From assembly GCF_000702305.1 (NCBI RefSeq), contig NZ_JNLC01000010.1, positions 62,001-126,000 of the forward strand: a DNA stretch of 64,000 nucleotides. The letters are read 5' to 3'. Below, one piece after another: positions 35,179 through 43,505 of this stretch (position 1 is the stretch's first letter; each line of letters opens with the position of its first letter). Source of the DNA: Allobosea sp. 117 (GTDB lineage: Bacteria > Pseudomonadota > Alphaproteobacteria > Rhizobiales > Xanthobacteraceae). The position numbers and the translations under genes were made by a program. A model generated the notes under the pieces. It searched no databases. It had not been told where the DNA came from and saw only the letters and a program-made list of their open reading frames with translations.

Positions 35179-38088
35179 TCAGAACGAGACGCTGAGGCGT
35201 CCCTTGACGGCATGGCTCTGCGCGTCGGCGGCGAGATCGCCGGCGTAGAACAGGTCGAGCCCGACGCGCTCGCGCAGGCCGACGTCGAGCCCGGCTTCCA
35301 CCACCAGCGCGTCGCGGGCGATCGGCAGCCCGTCGACCGTGAAGGCCGAGTTGCCCGCCGTGAAAGCCAGCGTCTCGGTCGGCGTGAGGTCGCCGAAGGC
35401 GTGGCGCCAGCCGAGCTCGCCATGCAGCACGGGCTTCCAGGCCTCCCCGAATGCGAGCGGCACGGCGGCGCGCAGGCCGAGGGTGGAGTAGGTGGTCGAG
35501 AAGCGGCTCGCCTCCCCGCTCAGCGCTGCCGCCCCGCCGGTCTCGGTGAAGGCGTCGCTCGACACATGCACGTAGGCGAGGCCGGCGAAGGGCTCGAACG
35601 ATACCGCTCCCATAGAGGACAGCAGGACGGTCGGATAGGCGAGCTCGCCGAACACTTGCCCGGTGCGGGCATCCGACGAGCTCGACAGCCAGTTCACCAA
35701 GCCGCCAGTGTCCACCATCCGGCTGGTGTCGATGTCGCTCCAGGCATAGGCACCGCCGAGCCGCAGCGCGACCGGCCCGAGAAGCGCGGCGCCATAGCCG
35801 GCGAGATGGTAGTCGGAAGTCGAGCCGGACGAGTTGAGGCCCGACACCGAATAGTCGCTGCTGGTGTAGCCGCCCGCGATGCCGAGGCGGAACCGCTGCT
35901 CATAGGTGGCGTCGAGGCCGGCGAACAGGCCGCCGACATTGGACGACAGCCCGGAGGCACCATCCGTCGACGACATCCGGCCCCACGCGCCGACGCCCTG
36001 CATCCAGGTGGCGAGCTGAAGCGGCGACGCAGGCGCAGCCTCGGCCTTGAGCGGCATGTTCGCCGCCGGCGCCGCGCTCGCCAGCGCCCGCGCTGCGGTC
36101 GATGCGGGCGCGCCGTCCGGCCGGAAGGCGAGCGGACGCACCTCCGGCTCGCCCGCGCCGAAGGCGATCGGAACCGCGCTTCCCGTCGCCTCGTCCGAAT
36201 CCGGACCCATCCCCTGCCGGAGCCGCGCGCCGATGAGCCCGCGTGCCAGCGAGGACTGGCCGACCAGCACGCTGGTGGTGCTGGCATGGACCTCGCCGGA
36301 GAGCTGGTCGAAGGCCGCCGGCGCGCCGGCGACGCTACTCTGCAGCACCGCGCCCGCCACCGGATTGGCCGGCGACAGGCTCTCGAGTGCCGTCGCGACG
36401 CTGGCCTGGTTGCGTGTCTGCGCCAGCGCGGTGAAGGGCACGGCATTGCGCTCGAAGGTGACGGACACCGTGGTCGCGCCATAGCCGATCAGCGTGTCGA
36501 GGAAGGCGAAATTCTCCTCCGAGGAAACCGACGCGAAGCTGCCGCTGATGCCGCCGTCCGCCTGCAGCACCGTGTCGGCGATGCCGGGCGTCACCGTGCC
36601 GGGGGAGGAGACGGCGAGCGTGCCGCCGAGCGCGGCGGTGCCCGTCACGTGAAGCTGGTCCGAGGCTCCGCCGAGGCTGCGCACCGCCAGCGTGCCGCCG
36701 GCGGTCTGCTGGTAGCTGCCGGCGACCGTCAGCACGCCCATATTCCCCGCCGTGCCGGGCGCGAGCGTGCCGCCGCGATTGATGAGGCCCTGCGGCGCGA
36801 TCACCGTCCCGGTGCCGGTGAGCAGGCCGCCCGAGAGATCGGCCGTCGGCGCGGCGAGCGTGCCCGACACGGTGGTCGTGCCGGCGCTCTGCTGGAAGCC
36901 GACGACGGTCGAGAGGATATAGGGCGCGGCGATGTCGAGCGTGCTGGACGCCCCCGCCACCGTGACGGAATCGACCTCGGCATCCATGTCGAGCGTCATC
37001 GTACCCGGCGCGCTGATCGTCACGTTCCAGTAGCGCCCGAGCGTGCCGGAGCCGGAGAAGTCGCCGTCGCGGTTGTTCGGCACCTCGCTGGCGCCGCCCG
37101 GATCGATCCAGGCCGCGGCGTTGCTCCATGTCTGGTCTCCGCCCGCCGCTGTGACCTCGCGCAGCGGATTGACCGCGGCCAGCCAGTCGAGCGCCGTGTA
37201 GATCGGCGTCCACACATTGACGAAGCCGTAGCCCGGCCGCCGGCCATAGCCGCCGACCAGCGTGCCGATCAGCACCAGCCCATCCTGCGTCGACAGGAAG
37301 AGCGGTCCGCCGCTGTCGCCCGGCGCCGTGCCGGCCTGATAATAGGGCACCGGCAGGTCGGGATAGGCGTTGCCGAGCACGTCCGCCGCGCCGGGCCGGA
37401 GCGGGTTGCGGAACGGTGCCACATAAAGCGGAGCGTCGCCTTCCGAGAGCTCGGGCGAGAGCGCGACGAGGATGGTCTCGCCGATGCGGCGCTTGCCGTC
37501 GATGTTATCGAAGGAGAAGGGCGGCCGGCTGCCGGTCCCGTTCTGGCCATAGCCGGCGATGACGGCGAGCGAGCCGTATTCGAACAGGGGCGTCGTGCCG
37601 GTGGGCAGCACGGCCGGCGTGATCTGCGTGACCGGCTGGTCGAGCGAGATCACCGCGAAGTCGTAGGCGCCGAACACGGTGGACTGGTAGCCCGGCAGCA
37701 CGGCGGCGCCGCTGACGAAGCGGTCATTCGTGTTCGGGATGAAGGAGTTCGGGGAGAAGCGGATTTCCGTCTCGCTCACATGGGAGCCGAGCGTGCTGCC
37801 ATCCTCGACGAGGCAGTGTCCGGCGGTGACGATGGTGCGGGAATTGATCAGCGTGCCGGTGCAATAGGGATCGCCGCGGTTCAGCGCCAGGGCGACCACA
37901 TTGGCGAACTGGTTCGTCGTGTCCCAGTAATTGCCGATCCCGCCGGCGGCATCGGCCGCGACATCGTTGAGGACGATCGCTTCCGCCGGGCGCGGGGCGG
38001 CGCCCATCGCGCACAGGATGGCGGCGATCGAGACGAGACGGGCATGCGGGATGCCGTCCCCTCGACGCAAGGGCAATGAACGATGCAT
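35179..38088 (-). CDS. Autotransporter with trypsin-like serine protease passenger
   Basis: 969 residues. A signal peptide lies at about 16-37 (ARLVSIAAILCAMGAA). The passenger starts with a chymotrypsin-fold protease whose triad is His91 (TIVTAGHC), Asp143 (GAYDFAVISLD) and Ser259 (GTAPGDSGGPL). Next comes a Gly/Thr-rich beta-helix part with PATR-like repeats (about 320-560), a linker, and a C-terminal beta-barrel (about 690-969: WMQGVGAWGRMSS, RLGIAGGYTSSDYSV, LHGELGWRHAFGD), ending in the terminal phenylalanine needed for outer-membrane insertion. Type Va secretion, with a surface or released protease. Monocistronic, 97 bases downstream of the puuA-like gene. Substrate unknown. Confidence 0.91.
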   Translation of the reverse strand: MHRSLPLRRGDGIPHARLVSIAAILCAMGAAPRPAEAIVLNDVAADAAGGIGNYWDTTNQFANVVALALNRGDPYCTGTLINSRTIVTAGHCLVEDGSTLGSHVSETEIRFSPNSFIPNTNDRFVSGAAVLPGYQSTVFGAYDFAVISLDQPVTQITPAVLPTGTTPLFEYGSLAVIAGYGQNGTGSRPPFSFDNIDGKRRIGETILVALSPELSEGDAPLYVAPFRNPLRPGAADVLGNAYPDLPVPYYQAGTAPGDSGGPLFLSTQDGLVLIGTLVGGYGRRPGYGFVNVWTPIYTALDWLAAVNPLREVTAAGGDQTWSNAAAWIDPGGASEVPNNRDGDFSGSGTLGRYWNVTISAPGTMTLDMDAEVDSVTVAGASSTLDIAAPYILSTVVGFQQSAGTTTVSGTLAAPTADLSGGLLTGTGTVIAPQGLINRGGTLAPGTAGNMGVLTVAGSYQQTAGGTLAVRSLGGASDQLHVTGTAALGGTLAVSSPGTVTPGIADTVLQADGGISGSFASVSSEENFAFLDTLIGYGATTVSVTFERNAVPFTALAQTRNQASVATALESLSPANPVAGAVLQSSVAGAPAAFDQLSGEVHASTTSVLVGQSSLARGLIGARLRQGMGPDSDEATGSAVPIAFGAGEPEVRPLAFRPDGAPASTAARALASAAPAANMPLKAEAAPASPLQLATWMQGVGAWGRMSSTDGASGLSSNVGGLFAGLDATYEQRFRLGIAGGYTSSDYSVSGLNSSGSTSDYHLAGYGAALLGPVALRLGGAYAWSDIDTSRMVDTGGLVNWLSSSSDARTGQVFGELAYPTVLLSSMGAVSFEPFAGLAYVHVSSDAFTETGGAAALSGEASRFSTTYSTLGLRAAVPLAFGEAWKPVLHGELGWRHAFGDLTPTETLAFTAGNSAFTVDGLPIARDALVVEAGLDVGLRERVGLDLFYAGDLAADAQSHAVKGRLSVSF

Positions 38089-38185
38089 GTGAGAGCCCCC
38101 GCCCCTGCAACGACGCCGACGATCCTGCCGAGATGTCGAGCACAGGACCGATGCTGCGCCTTTCTAGTATCTTTCGGTGCCGCGA

Positions 38186-39586
38186 TCAGACGTTCAGCAG
38201 CAGATATTCCCGCTCCCAGGGCGAGATCACCCGCATGAAGGTCTCGAATTCGGCCTGCTTCACCGCCGAATAGGTCTTCACGAAGGACGGTCCGAGCACG
38301 GTCGCGATCTCGTCGGAATACTGCATCGCCGCCACCGCTTCGAGCAGGCCGCGCGGCAGCTCGAAATCGAGGAACTTGGCGTCGGCTTCCAGCGGTTCGG
38401 TGGGACGCAGCGCCTCGACCATGCCGAGATAGCCGCAGGCCAGCGAGGCGGCGATGACGAGATAGGGGTTGGCGTCGGAGGACGGCACCCGGTTCTCCAC
38501 CCGCCGCGCCGCCGGGGAGGAGGGCGGCACGCGCAGGCCGGCGGTGCGGTTGTCGTAGCCCCACTGCACGTTGATCGGCGCCATCGAATCGCGCGTGAGC
38601 CGGCGATAGGAGTTCACATAGGGCGCGAGGATCGACATGATCGCCGGCAGATAGCGCTGCTGGCCGGCGATGAAGGAGAAGAACTCCGGCGTCGGATCGC
38701 CGTCCGCGTCGGAGAAGATGTTCTTGCCCGTCTCGGCATTGACGATGGACTGGTGGATATGCATCGCCGATCCCGGCTCGTCGGCGATCGGCTTGGCCAT
38801 GAAGGTGGCGTAGATCTTGTGCTGCAGCGCCGTCTCGCGGATGGTTCGCTTGAACATGAAGACCTGGTCGGCCAGCACCAGCGGGTCGCCGTGCAGCAGG
38901 TTGATCTCCATCTGCGCGGCGCCGTCCTCGTGGATCAGCGTGTCGATCTCCAGGCCCTGCGCTTCCGAGTAGTCGTACATGTCCTCGAACAGCGCGTCGA
39001 ACTCGTTCACCGCCTGGATCGAATAGGACTGCCGGCCGATCTCGGGCCGGCCGGAACGCCCGACCGGGGGCTTCAGCGGATAGTCGGGATCGGTGTTGGT
39101 CTCGACGAGATAGAACTCGATCTCGGGCGCCACCACCGCCTTCCAGCCCTTGTGGGCGTAAAGCTCGATGACGTTCTTCAGCACCTGACGCGGCGCGAGC
39201 TCCACCGGCCGCCCGTCGCGGTGGAAGGCGTCGTGGATCACCTGCGCCGTCGGGTCCTGCGCCCAGGGCACGGCGGTCAGCGTGGAGAGGTCCGGCTCCA
39301 TGACGAGGTCGCTGTCGACGACCACCGAATCCACCAGCCCCTCATAGGGCGGGTACTCGCCGGATATGGTCTGGAAGAACACGCTGAGCGGCAGGTTCAT
39401 AGTCGGGCCGGACAAGAACTTGGAGGCCGGCATGATCTTGCCGCGTGCGACCCCGGCGAGGTCCGGCACGACGCATTCGATCTCGGTGATGCCCCGCGCG
39501 GCCATCCAGGCCTTCGCCTCCTCGAGACTGGACACGCCCCGTGCCGACTCGACCGCGTCCTTAACGGAACGCCGTTTCTTCGCCAT
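38186..39586 (-). CDS. Glutamine synthetase family protein, PuuA-like (gamma-glutamylpolyamine synthetase)
   Basis: 466 residues. GS folds are evident: PDLAGVARGKIMPASKF in the N-terminal domain, APEIEFYLVE and HEDGAAQMEIN metal ligands, GSAMHIHQSIVN, and NRTAGLRVPPSS with the C-terminal RVENRVPSSDANPYLVIAA segment. The sequence type is that of PuuA rather than GlnA. It would ligate glutamate to putrescine or another amine using ATP. The ATG at 39586 has GGGGAG six bases upstream. It is divergent from a Pot-type importer, and a PuuB-like oxidase lies at 45.4 kb, supporting a polyamine catabolic role. Confidence 0.88.
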   Translation of the reverse strand: MAKKRRSVKDAVESARGVSSLEEAKAWMAARGITEIECVVPDLAGVARGKIMPASKFLSGPTMNLPLSVFFQTISGEYPPYEGLVDSVVVDSDLVMEPDLSTLTAVPWAQDPTAQVIHDAFHRDGRPVELAPRQVLKNVIELYAHKGWKAVVAPEIEFYLVETNTDPDYPLKPPVGRSGRPEIGRQSYSIQAVNEFDALFEDMYDYSEAQGLEIDTLIHEDGAAQMEINLLHGDPLVLADQVFMFKRTIRETALQHKIYATFMAKPIADEPGSAMHIHQSIVNAETGKNIFSDADGDPTPEFFSFIAGQQRYLPAIMSILAPYVNSYRRLTRDSMAPINVQWGYDNRTAGLRVPPSSPAARRVENRVPSSDANPYLVIAASLACGYLGMVEALRPTEPLEADAKFLDFELPRGLLEAVAAMQYSDEIATVLGPSFVKTYSAVKQAEFETFMRVISPWEREYLLLNV

Positions 39587-39779
39587 TTGAACTCCCCGAA
39601 CGCGCCTCTGCGCGCATCATGAGGGGATCATGCCGCCTCGCGCGCCGTCAAGGCGCCGGTAGCATGCGCCGGGCGCATGGCCGGAAATTGTTGGCGGACA
39701 GACGGTTGACGCCCGCCAAATCCCAGTTAGCGTCTGCACAAGAGCCGCGGCACGCGGCCGGGGACAGCGGGGCAGCTTT
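39587..39779. promoter_or_regulatory. Divergent promoter region of puuA-like gene and Pot-type importer
   Basis: 193 bases between divergent genes. On the plus strand a TTGACG lies near 39706, a reasonable -35 for the importer operon, without a convincing -10. A weak ribosome site (GGGGCAG) precedes the ATG at 39780. No additional gene is seen. Confidence 0.4.
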
Positions 39780-40952
39780 ATGAGCACGGGCGTCACCGAC
39801 AAGACGCAGAAGACCATTGGCGGCATTCGCCGCAAATTCGCCCCATGGAACGACCCCGGCGCCGTTCCGCTGATCCGCTACAAGAACGTCACCAAGCGCT
39901 TCGGCGAGTTCACCGCCGTCGACAACCTCTCGCTCGACATCTACGAGCGCGAGTTCTTCGCGCTGCTGGGGCCGTCGGGCTGCGGCAAGACCACGCTGAT
40001 GCGCATGCTGGCCGGCTTCGAGGAGCCGACCGAGGGGCAGATCACCCTCGCCGGGCAGGACCTCGTCGGCATGCCGCCCTACCGGCGGCAGACCAACATG
40101 ATGTTCCAGTCCTACGCGCTGTTCCCGCATATGAGCGTGTGGGACAACATCGCCTTCGGCCTCAAGCAGGACGGCATGGAGAAGGCCGCCGTCGCCGCGC
40201 GGGTCGAGGAGATGCTGAAGCTCGTCAAGCTCGAGACCTTCGCCCGCCGCAAGCCGCACCAGCTCTCCGGCGGCCAGCGCCAGCGCGTCGCGCTCGCCCG
40301 CTCGCTCGCTAAGCGCCCCAAGGTGCTGCTGCTCGACGAACCGCTCGGCGCGCTCGACAAGAAGCTGCGCGAGGCGACCCAGTTCGAGCTCATGGACATC
40401 CAGATGGAGCTCGGCATGACCTTCCTGATCGTCACCCACGATCAGGAGGAGGCGATGACCGTGGCCGACCGCATCGCCGTCATGGATCACGGCAGGCTGG
40501 TGCAGGTGGCCCCGCCCGCCGAGGTCTACGAGCAGCCCAATTGCCGCTATGTGGCGGATTTCGTCGGCGACGTGAACATCATCGACGCGAAGATCGAGAG
40601 CGTCGCGCCCGGCGCCGTGCGCCTGCGCTCGGACGCTGCCGACATGTCGCTGATGATCGCGCAGGACGTCGAGGCGAAGCCCGGCGACCAGGCCTGGATC
40701 GCGATCCGGCCGGAAAAGGTGCGGGTCGATCTCGATCCGCCGGTGGAGCAGGGCGTCAACTGCCTGTCCGGCACCATCTGGGATATCGGCTATCTCGGCG
40801 ATCTGTCGATCTACCATGTCGAGCTGCCTAACGGCGCCCGCATCAAGGCGGCAAAGCCGAACCTTACCCGCGTGGTCGAACGCCCCATCAGCTGGGACGA
40901 CAAGGTCTGGGTCTCGTGGACGCCCGACGCCGGCGTCGTGCTGACGCGCTGA
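39780..40952 (+). CDS. Polyamine-type ABC importer ATPase (PotA/PotG-like)
   Basis: 390 residues. Walker A GPSGCGKTT, Q-loop MFQSYALFPHMSVWDNIAFG, signature LSGGQRQR, Walker B VLLLDEPLGALD, H-loop THDQEEAMTVADRI, then a TOBE_2 regulatory domain (about 290-390). The N-terminal extension of about 30 residues before the first strand is typical of PotG. It powers uptake through the two following permeases. The operon begins with this gene and has no binding protein. Confidence 0.91.
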   Translation: MSTGVTDKTQKTIGGIRRKFAPWNDPGAVPLIRYKNVTKRFGEFTAVDNLSLDIYEREFFALLGPSGCGKTTLMRMLAGFEEPTEGQITLAGQDLVGMPPYRRQTNMMFQSYALFPHMSVWDNIAFGLKQDGMEKAAVAARVEEMLKLVKLETFARRKPHQLSGGQRQRVALARSLAKRPKVLLLDEPLGALDKKLREATQFELMDIQMELGMTFLIVTHDQEEAMTVADRIAVMDHGRLVQVAPPAEVYEQPNCRYVADFVGDVNIIDAKIESVAPGAVRLRSDAADMSLMIAQDVEAKPGDQAWIAIRPEKVRVDLDPPVEQGVNCLSGTIWDIGYLGDLSIYHVELPNGARIKAAKPNLTRVVERPISWDDKVWVSWTPDAGVVLTR

Positions 40953-40967
40953 CGCGGGGAGGGGCTC

Positions 40968-41873
40968 ATGGCACGGGGAACCAAGGGGCGCTGGCTGGTG
41001 CTGGCGGTGCCTTATCTATGGCTGTTCGCGCTGTTCCTCGTCCCGTTCTTCATCGTCTTCAAGATCAGCCTCTCGCAGGACGCGATCGCCCAGCCACCCT
41101 ATGAGCCGACCTTCGACCTCTCCGCCGGCTGGGACGCCATCCGCGAAGCCGTCGGGCAGCTCAATTTCGACAATTATTCCTACGTGCTGAGCTGGGACAA
41201 CGAGTTCCTGCAGGCCTACGGCTCCAGCCTCTGGATCGCCGGCATCTCGACCCTGCTGCTGCTGATCGTCGGCTATCCCATCGCCTATGGCATGGCCCGC
41301 GCGCCGAAATCGATCCGGCCGACGCTGCTGATGATGGTGATCCTGCCGTTCTGGACCTCGTTCCTGATCCGCGTCTACGCTTGGATCGGCATCCTCTCGC
41401 CCGAGGGGCTGCTCAACCAGTTCCTGATGTTCGTCGGGCTGACCGACGAGCCGCTGGAGATCCTCGCCACCGACACCGCGGTCTATATCGGCATCGTCTA
41501 TTCCTATCTGCCCTTCATGATCCTGCCGCTCTACGCGGCGCTGGAGAAGATGGACGAGACGCTGCTGGAGGCCGCCGCCGATCTCGGCTGCCCGCCGTTC
41601 GCCGCCTTCTGGAAGATCACCTGGCCGCTCTCGCTGCCCGGCGTCTTCGCCGGCTGCCTGCTCTGCTTCATCCCGGCCGTTGGCGAGTTCGTCATCCCGG
41701 ACCTGCTTGGCGGTTCCGACACCATGATGATCGGCAAGTCGCTCTGGACCGAGTTCTCGGTGAACCGCTCCTGGACCGTGTCCTCGGCAGTGGCGGTGCT
41801 GCTCCTGCTGGTGCTGGTGGTGCCGATCGTGTTCTACCAGAACGTCCAGGCCCGCGAGATGGAGGGCCGCTAG
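40968..41873 (+). CDS. Polyamine-type ABC importer permease (PotB/PotH-like)
   Basis: 301 residues with six membrane segments, first VLAVPYLWLFALFLVPFFIV. A periplasmic loop containing LSWDNEFLQAYGSSLWIAGI and the coupling segment EKMDETLLEAAADLGCPPFA are typical for the PotB/PotH family, as is GEFVIPDLLGGSDTMMIGKS. Its TAG stop is immediately followed by the ATG of the next permease. Confidence 0.92.
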   Translation: MARGTKGRWLVLAVPYLWLFALFLVPFFIVFKISLSQDAIAQPPYEPTFDLSAGWDAIREAVGQLNFDNYSYVLSWDNEFLQAYGSSLWIAGISTLLLLIVGYPIAYGMARAPKSIRPTLLMMVILPFWTSFLIRVYAWIGILSPEGLLNQFLMFVGLTDEPLEILATDTAVYIGIVYSYLPFMILPLYAALEKMDETLLEAAADLGCPPFAAFWKITWPLSLPGVFAGCLLCFIPAVGEFVIPDLLGGSDTMMIGKSLWTEFSVNRSWTVSSAVAVLLLLVLVVPIVFYQNVQAREMEGR

Positions 41874-42695
41874 ATGCGCAAGGGTCTTTCCTGGTTCAAC
41901 ACCACCTCGATCGTGCTCGGCTTCGTCTTCCTCTATCTGCCGATCGTCCTGCTGGTCATCTACTCCTTCAACGCCTCGCGCCTCGTCACGGTGTGGGCCG
42001 GCTTCTCGACGGAGTGGTACTGGAAGCTGCTGGAGAACGACCAACTGCTGGAGGCCGCCTGGGTGACGCTGCGCGTCGCCTTCATCTCCGCCAGCGTCGC
42101 CACCGTCCTCGGCACGCTGGCCGCCATCGCGCTGGTCCGCTACGGCCGCTTCTGGGGCCGGACCCTGTTCTCGGGCATGGTCTACGCCCCGCTCGTCATG
42201 CCGGAGGTGATCACCGGCCTGTCGCTGCTGCTGCTCTTCGTGGCGGTGAACTTCGATCGCGGCTTCTGGACCATCACGCTGGCCCACATCACCTTCACCA
42301 TGTGCTTCGTCTCGGTGGTGGTGCAGTCGCGGCTTGTGACATTTGACCGCAGCCTCGAGGAGGCGGCGCTCGATCTCGGCTGTCCGCCGCTCAAGACGTT
42401 CTTCGTGATCACCCTGCCGATCATCCTGCCGGCTGTCATCTCGGGCTGGATGCTGGCCTTCACGCTCTCGCTGGACGACCTGGTGATCGCCAGCTTCACC
42501 ACCGGCCCCGGCGCTACCACCTTGCCGATGCGCATCTATTCGCAGGTGCGCCTCGGCGTGACGCCGGAGATCAACGCCATCTGCACCATCATGATCGCGG
42601 TCGTGACCCTCGTCGTGGTGGCCGCCTCGATCATCACCAAGCGTCAGGAAGTCGAGCGCGAGCGGGCCGAGCGGCTGGCGGCGGCCGGCGGCTGA
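41874..42695 (+). CDS. Polyamine-type ABC importer permease (PotC/PotI-like)
   Basis: 273 residues. It opens with a membrane segment (SIVLGFVFLYLPIVLLVIYS) and FNASRLVTVWAGFSTEWYWK, strongly PotC/PotI-like. The coupling loop is RSLEEAALDLGCPPLKTFFV, and TLSLDDLVIASFTTGPGATT is the characteristic segment near the end. The charged C-terminal tail (KRQEVERERAERL) is cytoplasmic. Completes the importer with the preceding two genes. Confidence 0.92.
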   Translation: MRKGLSWFNTTSIVLGFVFLYLPIVLLVIYSFNASRLVTVWAGFSTEWYWKLLENDQLLEAAWVTLRVAFISASVATVLGTLAAIALVRYGRFWGRTLFSGMVYAPLVMPEVITGLSLLLLFVAVNFDRGFWTITLAHITFTMCFVSVVVQSRLVTFDRSLEEAALDLGCPPLKTFFVITLPIILPAVISGWMLAFTLSLDDLVIASFTTGPGATTLPMRIYSQVRLGVTPEINAICTIMIAVVTLVVVAASIITKRQEVERERAERLAAAGG

Positions 42696-42767
42696 ATTCG
42701 GACACGATTGTCTTCGACAAAGCGCGTCAGGCACCTAGCCACCGCCACGCTGCCTGTGAGCTTCCAG

Positions 42768-43427
42768 ATGAGTTCCTCCGACGCCGCCGCGCCGTCCGTC
42801 TCCTCGTCGCCCGACATTCTTGCTGCCGCCGATCCCTCGCTGAAGCCGGAAATCAAGCGCTCCCGCCTGCGCCGATGGGGCCGGCGGATCGGCCAGACCG
42901 TTCTGGTCCTGTTCGCCCTCGGCGCCATCTATCTCGGCATCGAGCAGCTTCTCGGCAATTTCCACACCGTGGTCGCTGGCGAGCTCTACCGGGCGGCGCA
43001 GGTCGACGCCGAAGAGCTCGCCGACATCCAGGCCAAATACGGCGTGCGCACGGTGATCAACCTGCGCGGCCCGTCCAAGGCCTCCTGGTACGAGAAGGAG
43101 GTCGCCGAAAGTCAGAAGCTCGGCCTCAACCATCTCGACTTCAAGCTGTCCGCGGGGCGCGAGCTGACCCAGAAGGAGGTCGAGGACCTGATCGCGGTGA
43201 TGCGCGACGCGCCCAAGCCCATACTGGTGCACTGCAAGGGCGGCGCCGACCGCAGCGGCATCGCCTCGGCGCTCTACGTCGCCGCGATCGCCAAGCAGGG
43301 CGAGATGGCGGCGGAGTGGCAGCTCTCGCTGTTCTACGGCCACTTCCCCTTCCCGTTCTTCCCCGCCTGGGCGATGGACCAGACCTTCGAGCGTATCGAG
43401 CCCTGGCTCGGCTTCCCCGATTCGTGA
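42768..43427 (+). CDS. Membrane-anchored tyrosine/dual-specificity phosphatase family protein
   Basis: 219 residues from the ATG at 42768; a TTG at 42708 would add 20 residues. A basic cytoplasmic start (KRSRLRRWGRR) and one membrane segment (about 42-60) precede a phosphatase domain with the P-loop VHCKGGADRSG (Cys156, Arg162) and the general-acid region around KLSAGRELT. ELYRAAQVDAEELADIQAKY and GVRTVINLRG identify the DSP subgroup. By the positive-inside rule the catalytic domain would face the periplasm. Substrate could be a phosphoprotein, lipid phosphate or polyphosphate. It follows the importer by 72 bases but a functional link is not evident. Confidence 0.85.
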   Translation: MSSSDAAAPSVSSSPDILAAADPSLKPEIKRSRLRRWGRRIGQTVLVLFALGAIYLGIEQLLGNFHTVVAGELYRAAQVDAEELADIQAKYGVRTVINLRGPSKASWYEKEVAESQKLGLNHLDFKLSAGRELTQKEVEDLIAVMRDAPKPILVHCKGGADRSGIASALYVAAIAKQGEMAAEWQLSLFYGHFPFPFFPAWAMDQTFERIEPWLGFPDS

Positions 43428-43505
43428 GCCGATGAGCGAGCGCCGCACGGCGCGAGCGTGTAGGCTGGGCGCCGCACCTCGAATCGAGCCCTTCGCCGGA
43501 CCGTC

